A stretch of DNA of 64,000 nt from DASPHG01 sp963849605. GTDB taxonomy: Bacteria > Actinomycetota > Thermoleophilia > Solirubrobacterales > Thermoleophilaceae. The stretch lies in assembly GCA_963849605.1 (NCBI GenBank), contig CAWKHX010000002.1:310001-374000 (forward strand). Reading direction: 5' to 3'. Shown one piece after another: positions 48,634 through 56,859 of the stretch. Each line of letters opens with the position of its first letter. Position 1 is the stretch's first letter. The notes under the pieces are model-generated. The model was not told where the DNA came from and made no database searches. It worked only from the letters and a program-made list of their open reading frames with translations. A program made the position numbers and the translations under genes.

Positions 48634-49361
48634 TGCAATCGCCGAACGTCAAGGGAAACGTTGCAGAGCTCGCGATTGCGAAAGCCGCCGCCGAGCTCGC
48701 GCTGCCCGTGTACGGGCCCTTGACCGAGCACAGCCGGTACGACCTCGTCATCGAAATCGCGGGCCGACTTTTCCGAGTTCAGTGCAAGTGGGCTCGATTG
48801 ATTCGGGAGAAGTCAGTGATCTATGTGCAGATAGGTGGCAATCGGTCCACCCCGAAGGGCTACGTGCGATCGGTCTACGCGCGCGACGAGGTCGATCTCA
48901 TCGGCGTGTATTGCGCCGAACTGGACCGGTGCTATCTGGTCCCGATCGAGATCGCTGAAGGCCGGTACGCCCTACATCTACGGCTTGAGCCTGCGAAGAA
49001 TGGACAGCGGGCCGGGATACGCGAAGCCGCTAGATTTGAGCTCCCTGGGGCTGTAGCTCAGTTGGCTAGAGCGTCGGCGTGGCACGCCGAAGGCCGGGGG
49101 TTCGAGTCCCCCCAGCTCCACTCACCGCCTCGGAATTCCGAGGCGGTGGTCGTTGGGGCTAACGAGTTTCGGAACCGCTTCGGCTGGTACATGGAGCGCG
49201 CTGCTGCCGGTGAGGAATTCCATGTCGAGCGTCGCGGTCGGCCGCACGTGCGGCTGACCGGCGCCGCCCCGCAGCTGCTGCTCGACGGAGTTCCGACGCT
49301 GAAGCAAGCGTCGCGCGGCTTGTTCGTCGGCAGGTTCGCCTCGGAGGGCGTTGCCGCTTAG
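48633..49361 (+). CDS. Group I intron-type PD-(D/E)XK endonuclease ORF reading through tRNA-Ala into an antitoxin-like tail
   Basis: Residues 1-137 match the PDDEXK_5 group (I-Ssp6803I-like): KGNVAELAIAKAAAELALPV, RYDLVIEI, GRLFRVQCKWAR, with candidate active residues E12, D37, Q50 and K52. No stop precedes the tRNA. Residues 139-163 (GAVAQLARASAWHAEGRGFE...) are the sense translation of tRNA-Ala, and residues 172-242 are the antitoxin-like segment listed separately. I recall that actinobacterial members often end in such tRNA-derived tails. Whether the whole frame is translated is unknown; the start is GTG 48633. Confidence 0.75.
   Translation: MQSPNVKGNVAELAIAKAAAELALPVYGPLTEHSRYDLVIEIAGRLFRVQCKWARLIREKSVIYVQIGGNRSTPKGYVRSVYARDEVDLIGVYCAELDRCYLVPIEIAEGRYALHLRLEPAKNGQRAGIREAARFELPGAVAQLARASAWHAEGRGFESPQLHSPPRNSEAVVVGANEFRNRFGWYMERAAAGEEFHVERRGRPHVRLTGAAPQLLLDGVPTLKQASRGLFVGRFASEGVAA
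49031..49036 (+). promoter_or_regulatory. Candidate -10 box for tRNA-Ala inside the endonuclease ORF
   Basis: TAGATT ends 10 nt before the mature tRNA 5' end. A start 7 nt downstream would leave a short 5' leader for RNase P. It is identical to the SDR -10 at 42851. Confidence 0.4.
49047..49120 (+). tRNA. tRNA-Ala(GGC)
   Basis: The 74-nt cloverleaf has acceptor GGGGCTG/CAGCTCC with the alanine identity pair G3.U70, D-arm GCTC...GAGC, anticodon stem TCGGC/GCCGA with loop GTGGCAC (anticodon GGC, T33 present), and T-arm GGGGG/CCCCC with TTCGAGT. Discriminator A is at 49120; CCA is not encoded. It lies in frame inside the ORF 48633-49361 and is followed by a perfect palindrome. Confidence 0.96.
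49123..49148 (+). terminator. Perfect 26-bp palindrome after tRNA-Ala
   Basis: CACCGCCTCGGAA followed directly by its reverse complement. As RNA it forms an 11-bp GC-rich stem with loop AATT three bases after the tRNA, most likely its terminator, though there is no U-tract. Its last bases include the candidate GTG start of the antitoxin-like segment. Confidence 0.65.
49146..49361 (+). CDS. Phd/YefM antitoxin-like segment, no toxin partner
   Basis: From GTG 49146 the product is about 71 residues: VVVGANEFRNRFGWYMERAA, GEEFHVERRGRPHVRLTGA. The E-F-R...G...G-E...RRGRP...RL pattern is that of Phd/YefM antitoxins. It is in frame with the upstream endonuclease-tRNA ORF. No toxin follows; the next gene is convergent. 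It may be an orphan antitoxin, a remnant, or the C-terminus of a fused product. Confidence 0.55.
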   Translation: MVVGANEFRNRFGWYMERAAAGEEFHVERRGRPHVRLTGAAPQLLLDGVPTLKQASRGLFVGRFASEGVAA

Positions 49362-49621
49362 GCGGCTTCGATGAAGTCGGGCGCGTCCGGCAGGTCGTCC
49401 TCCAGGTCGATCGCAAGCTGAGTCACGTCGAGGCCGTCGAGCGGATCCTCGCCGTCCGGGATCTCCTCGAGGTCGACGAGGACGAACGCCTTCGTCTCGT
49501 ACCAGACGAAGATCACCGCGCGACTGACGTGCGCGACGTCGTCCGGCGCGGGCAAGCCGGCGGCTGCGAGCAGCTCGCGCATGCGATCCTCGACTTGCTG
49601 ATGGCGCGGAGATGTGGTCAT
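49358..49621 (-). CDS. Small acidic protein, unknown function
   Basis: The protein of about 87 residues starts MTTSPRHQQVEDRMRELLAA; the C-terminal half is very acidic (DLEEIPDGEDPLDGLDVTQL). The ATG at 49621 has GAGG nine bases upstream; GTG 49636 is an alternative. It overlaps the antitoxin-like end by 4 bp and is divergent from the MFS gene. No family is recognised and it does not resemble a Doc or RelE toxin. Confidence 0.65.
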   Translation of the reverse strand: MTTSPRHQQVEDRMRELLAAAGLPAPDDVAHVSRAVIFVWYETKAFVLVDLEEIPDGEDPLDGLDVTQLAIDLEDDLPDAPDFIEAA

Positions 49622-49683
49622 GGCGGTAAGCCTCACGCGGCACTCGTGACAGGTGTGAGCCGAGGGTTACGAATTCGTAGGCT

Positions 49684-51252
49684 GTGTCCTTGACCGACGA
49701 GCCGCAACTTCGTCTGGCATCAACACGCGGCCGGTGGGTGCTCGCCACCGCGGTGCTCGGATCGGCGGTGGCCTTCCTCGAGGCCACGGTCGTCAACGTC
49801 GCGCTGCCGGAGATCGGGCGCGACCTCGACGCCGACCTCTCCGGGCTCCAGTGGACGATCAACGGCTACCTGATCACGCTCGCATCGCTGATCCTGCTCG
49901 GCGGGTCGCTGGGAGACCGCTACGGCCGGCGGCGCATCTTCGAGATCGGTGTCGTCTGGTTCGTCGCCGCCTCCGCCCTCTGCGCTGTGGCGCCGAGCAT
50001 CGAGGTACTTGTCGCCGCGCGTGTCGTCCAGGGCGTCGGCGGCGCCCTACTCACCCCCGGGAGCCTCGCGATCATCGAGGCAACGTTCCACAAGGACGAC
50101 CGCGGGCGTGCGATCGGCGCCTGGTCCGCGCTCACCGGGGTCGGCGCCGCCATCGGCCCGCTCGTCGGCGGCTATCTGATCGACGACGTCAGCTGGCGCG
50201 CGATCTTCCTGATCAACATCCCGATCGGCGCATTCGTCGTGTGGGCGTCCCGGCGGCACATCCCGGAGACACGCGACCCCACGATGACGGGCAAGCTCGA
50301 CATCCGCGGCTCCGTGTTCGCCACGGTCGGCCTCGCCGGGATCACGTTCGCGCTGATCCAGGGGCCCAGCCACGGGATCGGGTCCGCCATGGTCATCGGC
50401 GGCCTCGTGGTCGGACTCGCCGCGCTCGCGGCATTCGTGCACACCGAGCGCACCGCGGAGCAGCCGATGCTGCCGCTCTCGATCTTCTCGTCGCGCCAGT
50501 TCACGAGCGCGAACCTCGTCACCTTCGTCGTCTACGCGGCCCTCGGCGCCGTCTTCTTCCTCCTGGTCATCTTCCTCCAGGTCGCCCTGGGCTACAGCGC
50601 GATCGAGGCGGGTGCGGCCACGCTGCCGACGACGGCGCTGATGCTGCTGCTGTCCCCACGCGCCGGCGCGCTCGCGCAGCGGATCGGCCCGCGGCTGCCG
50701 CTGACCGTCGGCCCGCTGGTGGTTGCGGCCGGCATGTTCATGCTGAGCATGGTCGAGATCGGCGACGGCTACGTCGACTCCGTCCTCCCGGGCATCATCG
50801 TCTTCGGTCTCGGGCTGACCCTCGTGGTCGCGCCGGTCACGATCACCGTGCTCGCCGCCGCCGATCCGCGCCAGGCCGGCGTCGCCTCGGGCGTCAACAA
50901 TGCAGTCGCGCGCACGGCCGGTCTGGTCGCGGTGGCCGTGCTGCCGCTGATCGCAGGACTCAGCGGCACCGACTACGAGAATCCACAGGCGATCGCCGAT
51001 GGCTTCCAGATCGGGATGCAGGTCTCCGCGATATTGGCTGCCGCCGGCGGGGTGCTCGCCTTCGCGACGATCGAGAACGACGTCCTCGAGCAGGCGAAGG
51101 AGCCGGAGCGGCGCCCGTGTCAGCAGGCGATCGAGCAGGTCCCTGCGCGCCACTGCGCCGTGGCGGGCACTCCGCTCGCTACTCGACCTCGCGCACCGGC
51201 GCCTCGCCCCACAGCTGCTCCAGCCGGTAGTACCCCCGCGCCTCGGGCGTGA
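49684..51252 (+). CDS. MFS drug exporter, DHA2 (14-helix) family
   Basis: The 522-residue transporter has motif A GGSLGDRYGRRRIF, motif C-like GALLTPGSLAII...GVGAAIGPLVGGYL and about 14 membrane segments, matching the EmrB/QacA group. The substrate is unknown. The start is GTG 49684. The last 24 residues are Pro/Ala-rich and the gene overlaps the 3' end of rsfS by 74 bp in the opposite direction, so the hydrophilic tail may be a read-on extension. Confidence 0.92.
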   Translation: MSLTDEPQLRLASTRGRWVLATAVLGSAVAFLEATVVNVALPEIGRDLDADLSGLQWTINGYLITLASLILLGGSLGDRYGRRRIFEIGVVWFVAASALCAVAPSIEVLVAARVVQGVGGALLTPGSLAIIEATFHKDDRGRAIGAWSALTGVGAAIGPLVGGYLIDDVSWRAIFLINIPIGAFVVWASRRHIPETRDPTMTGKLDIRGSVFATVGLAGITFALIQGPSHGIGSAMVIGGLVVGLAALAAFVHTERTAEQPMLPLSIFSSRQFTSANLVTFVVYAALGAVFFLLVIFLQVALGYSAIEAGAATLPTTALMLLLSPRAGALAQRIGPRLPLTVGPLVVAAGMFMLSMVEIGDGYVDSVLPGIIVFGLGLTLVVAPVTITVLAAADPRQAGVASGVNNAVARTAGLVAVAVLPLIAGLSGTDYENPQAIADGFQIGMQVSAILAAAGGVLAFATIENDVLEQAKEPERRPCQQAIEQVPARHCAVAGTPLATRPRAPAPRPTAAPAGSTPAPRA

Positions 51253-51553
51253 AGATGTGCACGACGCAGTCCAGGTAGTCCATCAGGATCCAGCGCGCCT
51301 CCCGGTCGCCCTCCACCCGGCGCGGCAGCAAGCTGTGTTCCTTCTTGAGCTGCTCGTGGATCGCGTCGTGGATCGCCTTCGTCTGGCGGTCGGTGTTGCC
51401 CGAGCAGATGACGAAGTAGTCCGTGTAGCTCACGATCCCGCGCAGGTCGAGGATGCGGATGTCCGTCGCCTTCCTGTCGGAGGCGATCTCTGCGATCCGG
51501 TTCGCGAGCGCTTCGGGCGCGAGGGTGTCGGGTGCGTGTGCTGTCTCTGCCAT
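51179..51553 (-). CDS. rsfS: Ribosomal silencing factor RsfS
   Basis: This 124-residue protein binds L14 and blocks subunit joining in starvation. It has DIRILDLRGIVSYTDYFVICSGNTDRQTKAI and WILMDYLDCVVHIFTPEARGYYRLEQLWG, both typical. It is coupled to nadD by a one-base TGATG overlap; nadD-rsfS is a conserved pair. Confidence 0.96.
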   Translation of the reverse strand: MAETAHAPDTLAPEALANRIAEIASDRKATDIRILDLRGIVSYTDYFVICSGNTDRQTKAIHDAIHEQLKKEHSLLPRRVEGDREARWILMDYLDCVVHIFTPEARGYYRLEQLWGEAPVREVE

Positions 51554-52152
51554 CAGGATGGGACGGACGCGCCGTACAGACTCTGCGCGCCGATGAAGTT
51601 CGCGACCTTGTCGGGCACGAGGTAGCGGATCGGCTGCCCCGACGCCGCCCGCTCTCTCACCATTGTGGACGACACGTCGATACGCGGCATCGCGAAGAAC
51701 CTGAGGTCAGCCTGCCCGCCGATGGCGTCCTCGACACGCGCGCGGTCGATCTCCCCGCGCGCGGCGACTGCGATCGTCGCGAGCCGCATGACCTCGTCGG
51801 GCTCACGCCACGTCTGGAGCGCCGCGGCCTGGTCGCCGCCGAGGATCAGGATCAGATCGTCGTCGGGCGAACGCTCGCGCAGCTCGCGCAGGGTGTCCGC
51901 CGTGTACGACGGGCCGTCGCGGTCGATCTCGATGCGTGACAGGCCGAAGCGCTCGTCCGCGGCCGTCGCGTAGTCGCACATCTGGAAGCGCACCTCCGGA
52001 CCAGGGTCCTGGGGGATATCGCGATGCGGCGCGCGGCCGACCGGCACCCACACGACGACGTCGAGGTCCAGCTGGGCGTGCGCCTCCTGCGCGCAGGCGA
52101 GGTGTCCGACGTGCGGCGGGTTGAAGGCGCCGCCGAAGAGGCCGATCCGCAA
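51553..52152 (-). CDS. nadD: Nicotinate-nucleotide adenylyltransferase
   Basis: This NAD biosynthesis enzyme of 199 residues has the nucleotidyltransferase motif GGAFNPPHVGHL and ISSTMVR. The start is TTG 52152 with AAAGGAG 12 nt upstream, overlapping the proA stop region. It lies between proA and rsfS. Confidence 0.95.
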   Translation of the reverse strand: MRIGLFGGAFNPPHVGHLACAQEAHAQLDLDVVVWVPVGRAPHRDIPQDPGPEVRFQMCDYATAADERFGLSRIEIDRDGPSYTADTLRELRERSPDDDLILILGGDQAAALQTWREPDEVMRLATIAVAARGEIDRARVEDAIGGQADLRFFAMPRIDVSSTMVRERAASGQPIRYLVPDKVANFIGAQSLYGASVPS

Positions 52153-52161
52153 AGCCGGCGC

Positions 52162-53433
52162 CTACTCCTTTATCTGCCCGTCGCCGCGGGCGATCCACTT
52201 GAACGAGCAGAGCTCGCGTGTGCCGATCGGCCCACGCGCATGAAGCTTCTGTGTCGAGTTGCCGATCTCCGCCCCCATGCCGAACTCGGCGCCGTCGGTG
52301 AAGCGCGTCGACGCGTTGACGTACACGCACGCGGCGTCGACCTCGGTCGTGAACGCCCGCGCGACGTCGTCGGAGCTAGTAACGACGGCCTCGCTGTGCC
52401 CGCTGCTCCAGCGGTTGATGTGATCGATCGCCTCCTCGGCCGAATCGACGACCTTCACGGCGAGGATCAGGTCGTGGAACTCCGTCGCCCAGTCCCGCTC
52501 GGTCGCCTCCGTCGTCCGCTCGGCCGCGTCGCCCGCCAGCGAGCGAGCACGGCCGTCGACACGCAGCTCGACGCCGCGGTCGAGCAGCTCGCCGAACGCG
52601 CGCGGCAGGAACTCCGGCGCGATCTGGGAGTGCACGACCAGCGTCTCGGCCGCGTTGCAGACACTCGGCCGCTGCGTCTTCGCGTTCACCGCGATGCTGA
52701 CCGCCATGTCGAGATCGGCGTCAGCGTCCACGTACACGTGGCAGTTGCCCGCCGCCGCGTACATGACCGGCACCGTGGCGTGCTGCTTGAGCGCCTCCTT
52801 CAGCCCCTCGCCGCCGCGCGGGATGACGAGGTCGACGAGGCCGTCCGCCGACGCGATCTGGCGCAGCTCGTCGCGGTCGCCGCCGGCCACGAGCGAGATC
52901 GAGCCGGGCGGCAGCCCCGCACCCTCGACGGCCTCGACCGCGACCGACGCGAGCGCGGCATTCGAGTGCGCCGCCATCGACGAGCCGCGCAGGACGATCG
53001 CGTTCCCAGACTTGATGCAGAGGGCCGAGCAGTCCACGGTCACGTTGGGCCGCGCCTCATAAACGACCGCGACGACGCCCATCGGCACGAGCACCTTCTC
53101 GAGCCGGATCCCGTTCGGGAGCGTCCGCTCCTCGACCACGTCGCCGACCGGGTCGGGCAGGGCCGCGATGTCGCGCACGTCGCGCGCGATCGTGGCCAGG
53201 CGGTCCTCGGTGAGCTGGAGCCGGTCGAGCAGCGAGGCGCTTAGGCCGCTCTCGCGGCCGGCCTCCATGTCGCGCTCGTTCGCCTCGAGGATCTCGCTCG
53301 CGCGTTCCTCGAGCGCGTCGGCAAGCGCCTCGAGCGCGCGGTTCTTCGTCTCGGTATCGAGCGCCGCGAGCTTGCGCGAAGCGGCCTTCGCCTGCGCGCA
53401 GATGTCCGTTACCGATGCTGCGGTGGTGGCCAT
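52162..53433 (-). CDS. proA: Glutamate-5-semialdehyde dehydrogenase
   Basis: The second enzyme of proline synthesis; 423 residues, with the catalytic Cys in QRPSVCNAAETLVV and SNAALASVAVEAVEGAGLP, and a normal C-terminus (GPIGTRELCSFKW). It follows proB by 31 bp. Confidence 0.96.
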   Translation of the reverse strand: MATTAASVTDICAQAKAASRKLAALDTETKNRALEALADALEERASEILEANERDMEAGRESGLSASLLDRLQLTEDRLATIARDVRDIAALPDPVGDVVEERTLPNGIRLEKVLVPMGVVAVVYEARPNVTVDCSALCIKSGNAIVLRGSSMAAHSNAALASVAVEAVEGAGLPPGSISLVAGGDRDELRQIASADGLVDLVIPRGGEGLKEALKQHATVPVMYAAAGNCHVYVDADADLDMAVSIAVNAKTQRPSVCNAAETLVVHSQIAPEFLPRAFGELLDRGVELRVDGRARSLAGDAAERTTEATERDWATEFHDLILAVKVVDSAEEAIDHINRWSSGHSEAVVTSSDDVARAFTTEVDAACVYVNASTRFTDGAEFGMGAEIGNSTQKLHARGPIGTRELCSFKWIARGDGQIKE

Positions 53434-53464
53434 CGATCCAAGGGTACCGGCCCCCTCGGGCCGC

Positions 53465-54565
53465 CTATCCGAGGACGAAGTAGTCGCGGTGGACGGCCTC
53501 GTCCACCGCCCGCGGCAGGAGCGTCTGGATCTCGGACGACTTCATGCCCTTGATCGTGCGGAGCTCGTCGGCCGAGTAGTTGACGATCCCCTTGCCGATC
53601 GGACGGCCGTTGTCCGCCGGGCACACCTCGACCGCGTCGCCCGCCTCGAAGTCGCCGACGACGCCCACGATGCCGACCGGCAGCAGGCTGGTGCCGCGCT
53701 CGCGCAGCGCCTGCTCCGCTCCCCCGTCGATCTGGAGCCGGCCGCGGGTGGGCTTCGCGTACTTGAGCCACAGCTTGAAACTCGACACGCGCCCCTCCTG
53801 CGGGTGGAAGCGCGTGCCCTCGCCGCCGTCCTCGAGCGCCGCCGCGATCGTTTCCGGACGCGTGCCGTTGAGGATCAGGGCCGGTATGCCCGCGGCGGTC
53901 GCCATCTCGGCCGCCACGACCTTCGAGCGCATGCCGCCCGAACCGAGCGGCGAGGTCGACATCCCGATCTCGAGCGCCTCCAGCTCCTCGAACCGCTTCA
54001 CCTCGGGGATCAGCTCGGCGTCCGAGTGGTGGCGCGGGTCCGCGGTGTAGAGGCCGTCGATGTCAGTGAGCAGCATCAGCGCGTCCGCGCCGAGCAGGAT
54101 CGCGACCTGCGCGGCGAGGAAGTCGTTGTCGCCGAAGGTGATCTCGTCGGTGGTCGTCGTGTCGTTCTCGTTGATGACCGGCACGCGCCGCCAGTCGAGC
54201 AGCTTGTGCAGCGTCTGGCGTGCGTTCAGGTAGTGCGTGCGCGCGGACATGTCGAAGAACGTGAGGAGCACCTGGGCGGTCGGCACGCCGCGCGCGGACA
54301 GGAGCTCGTCGTATGCGCGGTAGAGCTTCCCCTGGCCGACCGCCGAGGCGGCCTGCAGCTCGGCCATCGCCGACGGCCGGAACGGAAGGTCCATAAGCCG
54401 CATCCCGCGGGCGATCGCGCCGGAGGTGACCATCACGACGTCGTCGCCCGCGTCGTACAGGCGCGCGACCTCGGCACACACGCCGTCGATCACGTCCGTG
54501 CGCAGGTCGCCGCGCTCGTCCGCGACGATGCTGGACCCCAGCTTCATTACAACCAATCGCGCCAT
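53465..54565 (-). CDS. proB: Glutamate 5-kinase
   Basis: The first step of proline synthesis. The 366-residue enzyme has an amino-acid kinase domain (VMKLGSSIVADERG, VTSGAIARGM, INENDTTTTDEITFGDND, MSTSPLGSGGMRSKV) and a C-terminal PUA domain (about 275-366). The start overlaps the obg stop by one base (TAATG). Confidence 0.96.
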   Translation of the reverse strand: MARLVVMKLGSSIVADERGDLRTDVIDGVCAEVARLYDAGDDVVMVTSGAIARGMRLMDLPFRPSAMAELQAASAVGQGKLYRAYDELLSARGVPTAQVLLTFFDMSARTHYLNARQTLHKLLDWRRVPVINENDTTTTDEITFGDNDFLAAQVAILLGADALMLLTDIDGLYTADPRHHSDAELIPEVKRFEELEALEIGMSTSPLGSGGMRSKVVAAEMATAAGIPALILNGTRPETIAAALEDGGEGTRFHPQEGRVSSFKLWLKYAKPTRGRLQIDGGAEQALRERGTSLLPVGIVGVVGDFEAGDAVEVCPADNGRPIGKGIVNYSADELRTIKGMKSSEIQTLLPRAVDEAVHRDYFVLG

Positions 54566-55863
54566 TACCGGAATGGTGCCCCAGGGTCGAGCTCGAAGAC
54601 AGTCCCTGCAAGCTCCACGTCATCGCCGGGCTTGAAGCCGGCCTGCTCGAGCGCGCGGACCACGCCCATCCTCCGGAGCCGCTCTTCGACGTAGCGGAGG
54701 GCCTCCTCGTTGTCGATGTCGTGCCGCGCGAGCAGCCGCTCGATTGCCGGCCCGACCACCCTAAGCACGCCCTCCGGGCCGCGCTCGACGCGATAGCCCT
54801 CGTCGTCGGCCGGCCGGTACACCTTGTGCTCGGCCATCGGCTCATCCTCCGCCACCGGCTCCGCCGCGTGCTCGGGCACGTGCCGCATGAGCTCACGCGC
54901 GAGGTCGTCGATCCCCTGTCCCGTCGCCGCCGACGTCACGACGACCGCCAGCAGGTCCGGCCGTCGCTCGCGCCACTCGGCCGCGGCGCGCTCGGCGTCC
55001 TCGGCCGGAACGAGGTCGGCCTTCGACAGCGCGAGCATGCGCGGCAGCGCGGCCAGGCCGTGCCCGTATCCCGTGAGCTCGCGCTCGACAGTGGCGAAGT
55101 TCTCGACGGGATCCGACCCGTCCACGGGCGCGAGGTCGAGCACGTGCGCCAAGAGCCGCGTGCGCTCGACGTGTGCGAGGAACTCGTGTCCGAGCCCGGC
55201 GCCGCCGCTCGCGCCCTCGATCAGCCCGGGGATGTCGGCGACGACAAGCTGGCGGTCGGGTCCCTCGAGCGTGCCGAGCACCGGCTCGAGCGTGGTGAAC
55301 GGGTAGTCGGCCACCTTCGGGGCGGCGCGCGTGAGCCGCGCGATCAGCGACGACTTGCCGGCGTTCGGCAGCCCGACGAGGCCGACGTCGGCGAGCAGCT
55401 TGAGCCGCATCTCGACCCACCGCTCCTCACCCGGCAGACCCTTTTCGGCGAAGCGCGGCGCCTGCCTGGTCGAGTTGGTGAAGCGCTTGTTGCCGCGCCC
55501 GCCGGCTCCGCCGCGGGCGACGACCGCACGCTGTCCGGGCTGCGTGAGGTCGAAGCGCGTGCCGCCCTCGGTGTCTTCCACGACCGTGCCCGGCGGCACC
55601 CCGACCTCGAGCGCACCGGGACTCGCGCCGTGACGCTCCCCGCCCTCGCCGTGGCCGCCACGCCCGCCCTTGAAGTGCGCCCGCCGCCGGAACGCCTGCA
55701 GGTCGCGCAGCGACCCGTCGCAGACCAGCACGACGTCGGAGCCGCGGCCGCCGTCGCCGCCGTCGGGCCCGCCCTTGGGCACGTGGGCCTCGCGGCGGAA
55801 CGACACCGCGCCGCTGCCGCCGGCACCGCCCTGGACGAAGATCTTCGCTTGGTCTGTGAGCAC
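54565..55863 (-). CDS. obg: GTPase Obg/CgtA
   Basis: This ribosome-assembly GTPase of about 432 residues from GTG 55863 has an N-terminal Obg glycine-rich fold (VQGGAGGSGAVSFRREAHVPKGGPDGGDGGRGSDV), G1 LPNAGKSS, G3 DIPGLIEGA, G4 SKADL and a C-terminal OCT domain. The frame is continuous with the upstream GH3 gene without a stop, so it could be made as a fusion or from the internal GTG. The rplU-rpmA-obg-proB-proA order is conserved. Confidence 0.95.
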   Translation of the reverse strand: MLTDQAKIFVQGGAGGSGAVSFRREAHVPKGGPDGGDGGRGSDVVLVCDGSLRDLQAFRRRAHFKGGRGGHGEGGERHGASPGALEVGVPPGTVVEDTEGGTRFDLTQPGQRAVVARGGAGGRGNKRFTNSTRQAPRFAEKGLPGEERWVEMRLKLLADVGLVGLPNAGKSSLIARLTRAAPKVADYPFTTLEPVLGTLEGPDRQLVVADIPGLIEGASGGAGLGHEFLAHVERTRLLAHVLDLAPVDGSDPVENFATVERELTGYGHGLAALPRMLALSKADLVPAEDAERAAAEWRERRPDLLAVVVTSAATGQGIDDLARELMRHVPEHAAEPVAEDEPMAEHKVYRPADDEGYRVERGPEGVLRVVGPAIERLLARHDIDNEEALRYVEERLRRMGVVRALEQAGFKPGDDVELAGTVFELDPGAPFR

Positions 55864-56859
55864 GCCCTTGGTCAGCAGACTCGACCGCAGTCTCTCGACT
55901 CGGGCGGCCGACTCCGCGATCCGGGCGCGCAGCGCGGGCGAGACGCGGGCCCGCTGGAGCAGGTACGGGAAGACGTGGATCCACGAGCCGCGTCCCGTCA
56001 TCAGCAGCAGGTCGGCGCCGCCCGCGAGCGACCGCTCCGCAGCTACCTCGACCGAGGAGCGGGCGAGCACGGCCTCCGCCTCGAGGCTGTCGGTGATCAC
56101 GACGCCGTCGAAGCCGAGCTCGCCGCGGAGCAGGTCCTGCAGGATCGCCGGCGATTGCGAGGCGATGTGCTCGGGGTCGAGCGCCGGGTAGAGCGCGTGT
56201 GAGGCCATGATCAGCGGCACGTCCGCATCGATCGCCGCCCGGAACGGCTCGAGATCCGTTTCGAGCTCGTCACGCGAAGCGTCGATCGTGACCGGGGCGT
56301 CGTCCGTGTTCTCGGTCGCGCGCCCGAAGCCGGGAAAATGCTTCGCGGTCGGCAGGACTCCGGCGTCGAGCAGCTCGCGTGAGGCGCTGACCACGTTGCC
56401 GGGCACATCGTTCGGGAATACGCGCCCGGCCATCACCGAGCCGGGCCCGGCCACATCGGCGACCGGCGCGAGGTTCATGTTCACGCCGGCGCGCGCCAGG
56501 TCGTCGACGGTGTCCGCAAACGGAAGCTGGCGCACGGTGCGCTCCTGGTCGGCCATCACGAGCGCGCCCCCGCCGGCGGCGCGCTGGATCTCAGAGGTCA
56601 GGCGCTTCGTCTGCACCTGATCGACGACGTTGCCGCCGAACACCACCGCGCCCACCGTCTCGCGCGCGCGCAGCCGCCGCTTCATGTAGCCGGGGAGGGT
56701 CGTGCCGTCGAAGCTCGAGACGAGCAGCGACCCGAGCTGCTCGCGCAGCGGCGCGGCCGTCGCCGCGGGCTCCGCAGGCTGATCGTCCTCCCCGCCCCCG
56801 CAGCCGGCGGCGGCGCAGAGAAGGGCGAGCGCTAGTCGTTCGGGACGACGGTGACGCAG
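55864..56859 (-). CDS. GH3 family lipoprotein (NagZ-like), in frame with obg, apparent CUG start
   Basis: The glycoside hydrolase family 3 N-domain has GAVVFGGNV, MNLAPVADV, AKHFPGFGRATENTDD and nucleophile Asp in GVVITDSLEAEAV. The NagZ His general acid segment is not conserved. Upstream of the first ATG (56685) the frame encodes RLALALLCAAAGCGGGEDD, a lipoprotein signal, then LGSLLVSSFDG. The only plausible start is CTG 56859, giving MRHRRPERLALALLCAAAGC. There is no stop before obg; a TGA sits in another frame about 11 bases before the obg GTG, so an indel may have fused them. Confidence 0.75.

Noticed and set aside
49047..49120. Integrated genetic element using tRNA-Ala as attachment site
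   Set aside because: No duplicated tRNA 3' end and no integrase gene in the window; neighbours are housekeeping genes.
49358..49621. Toxin partner for the Phd-like segment
   Set aside because: Convergent, very acidic, and without Doc, RelE or PIN features.
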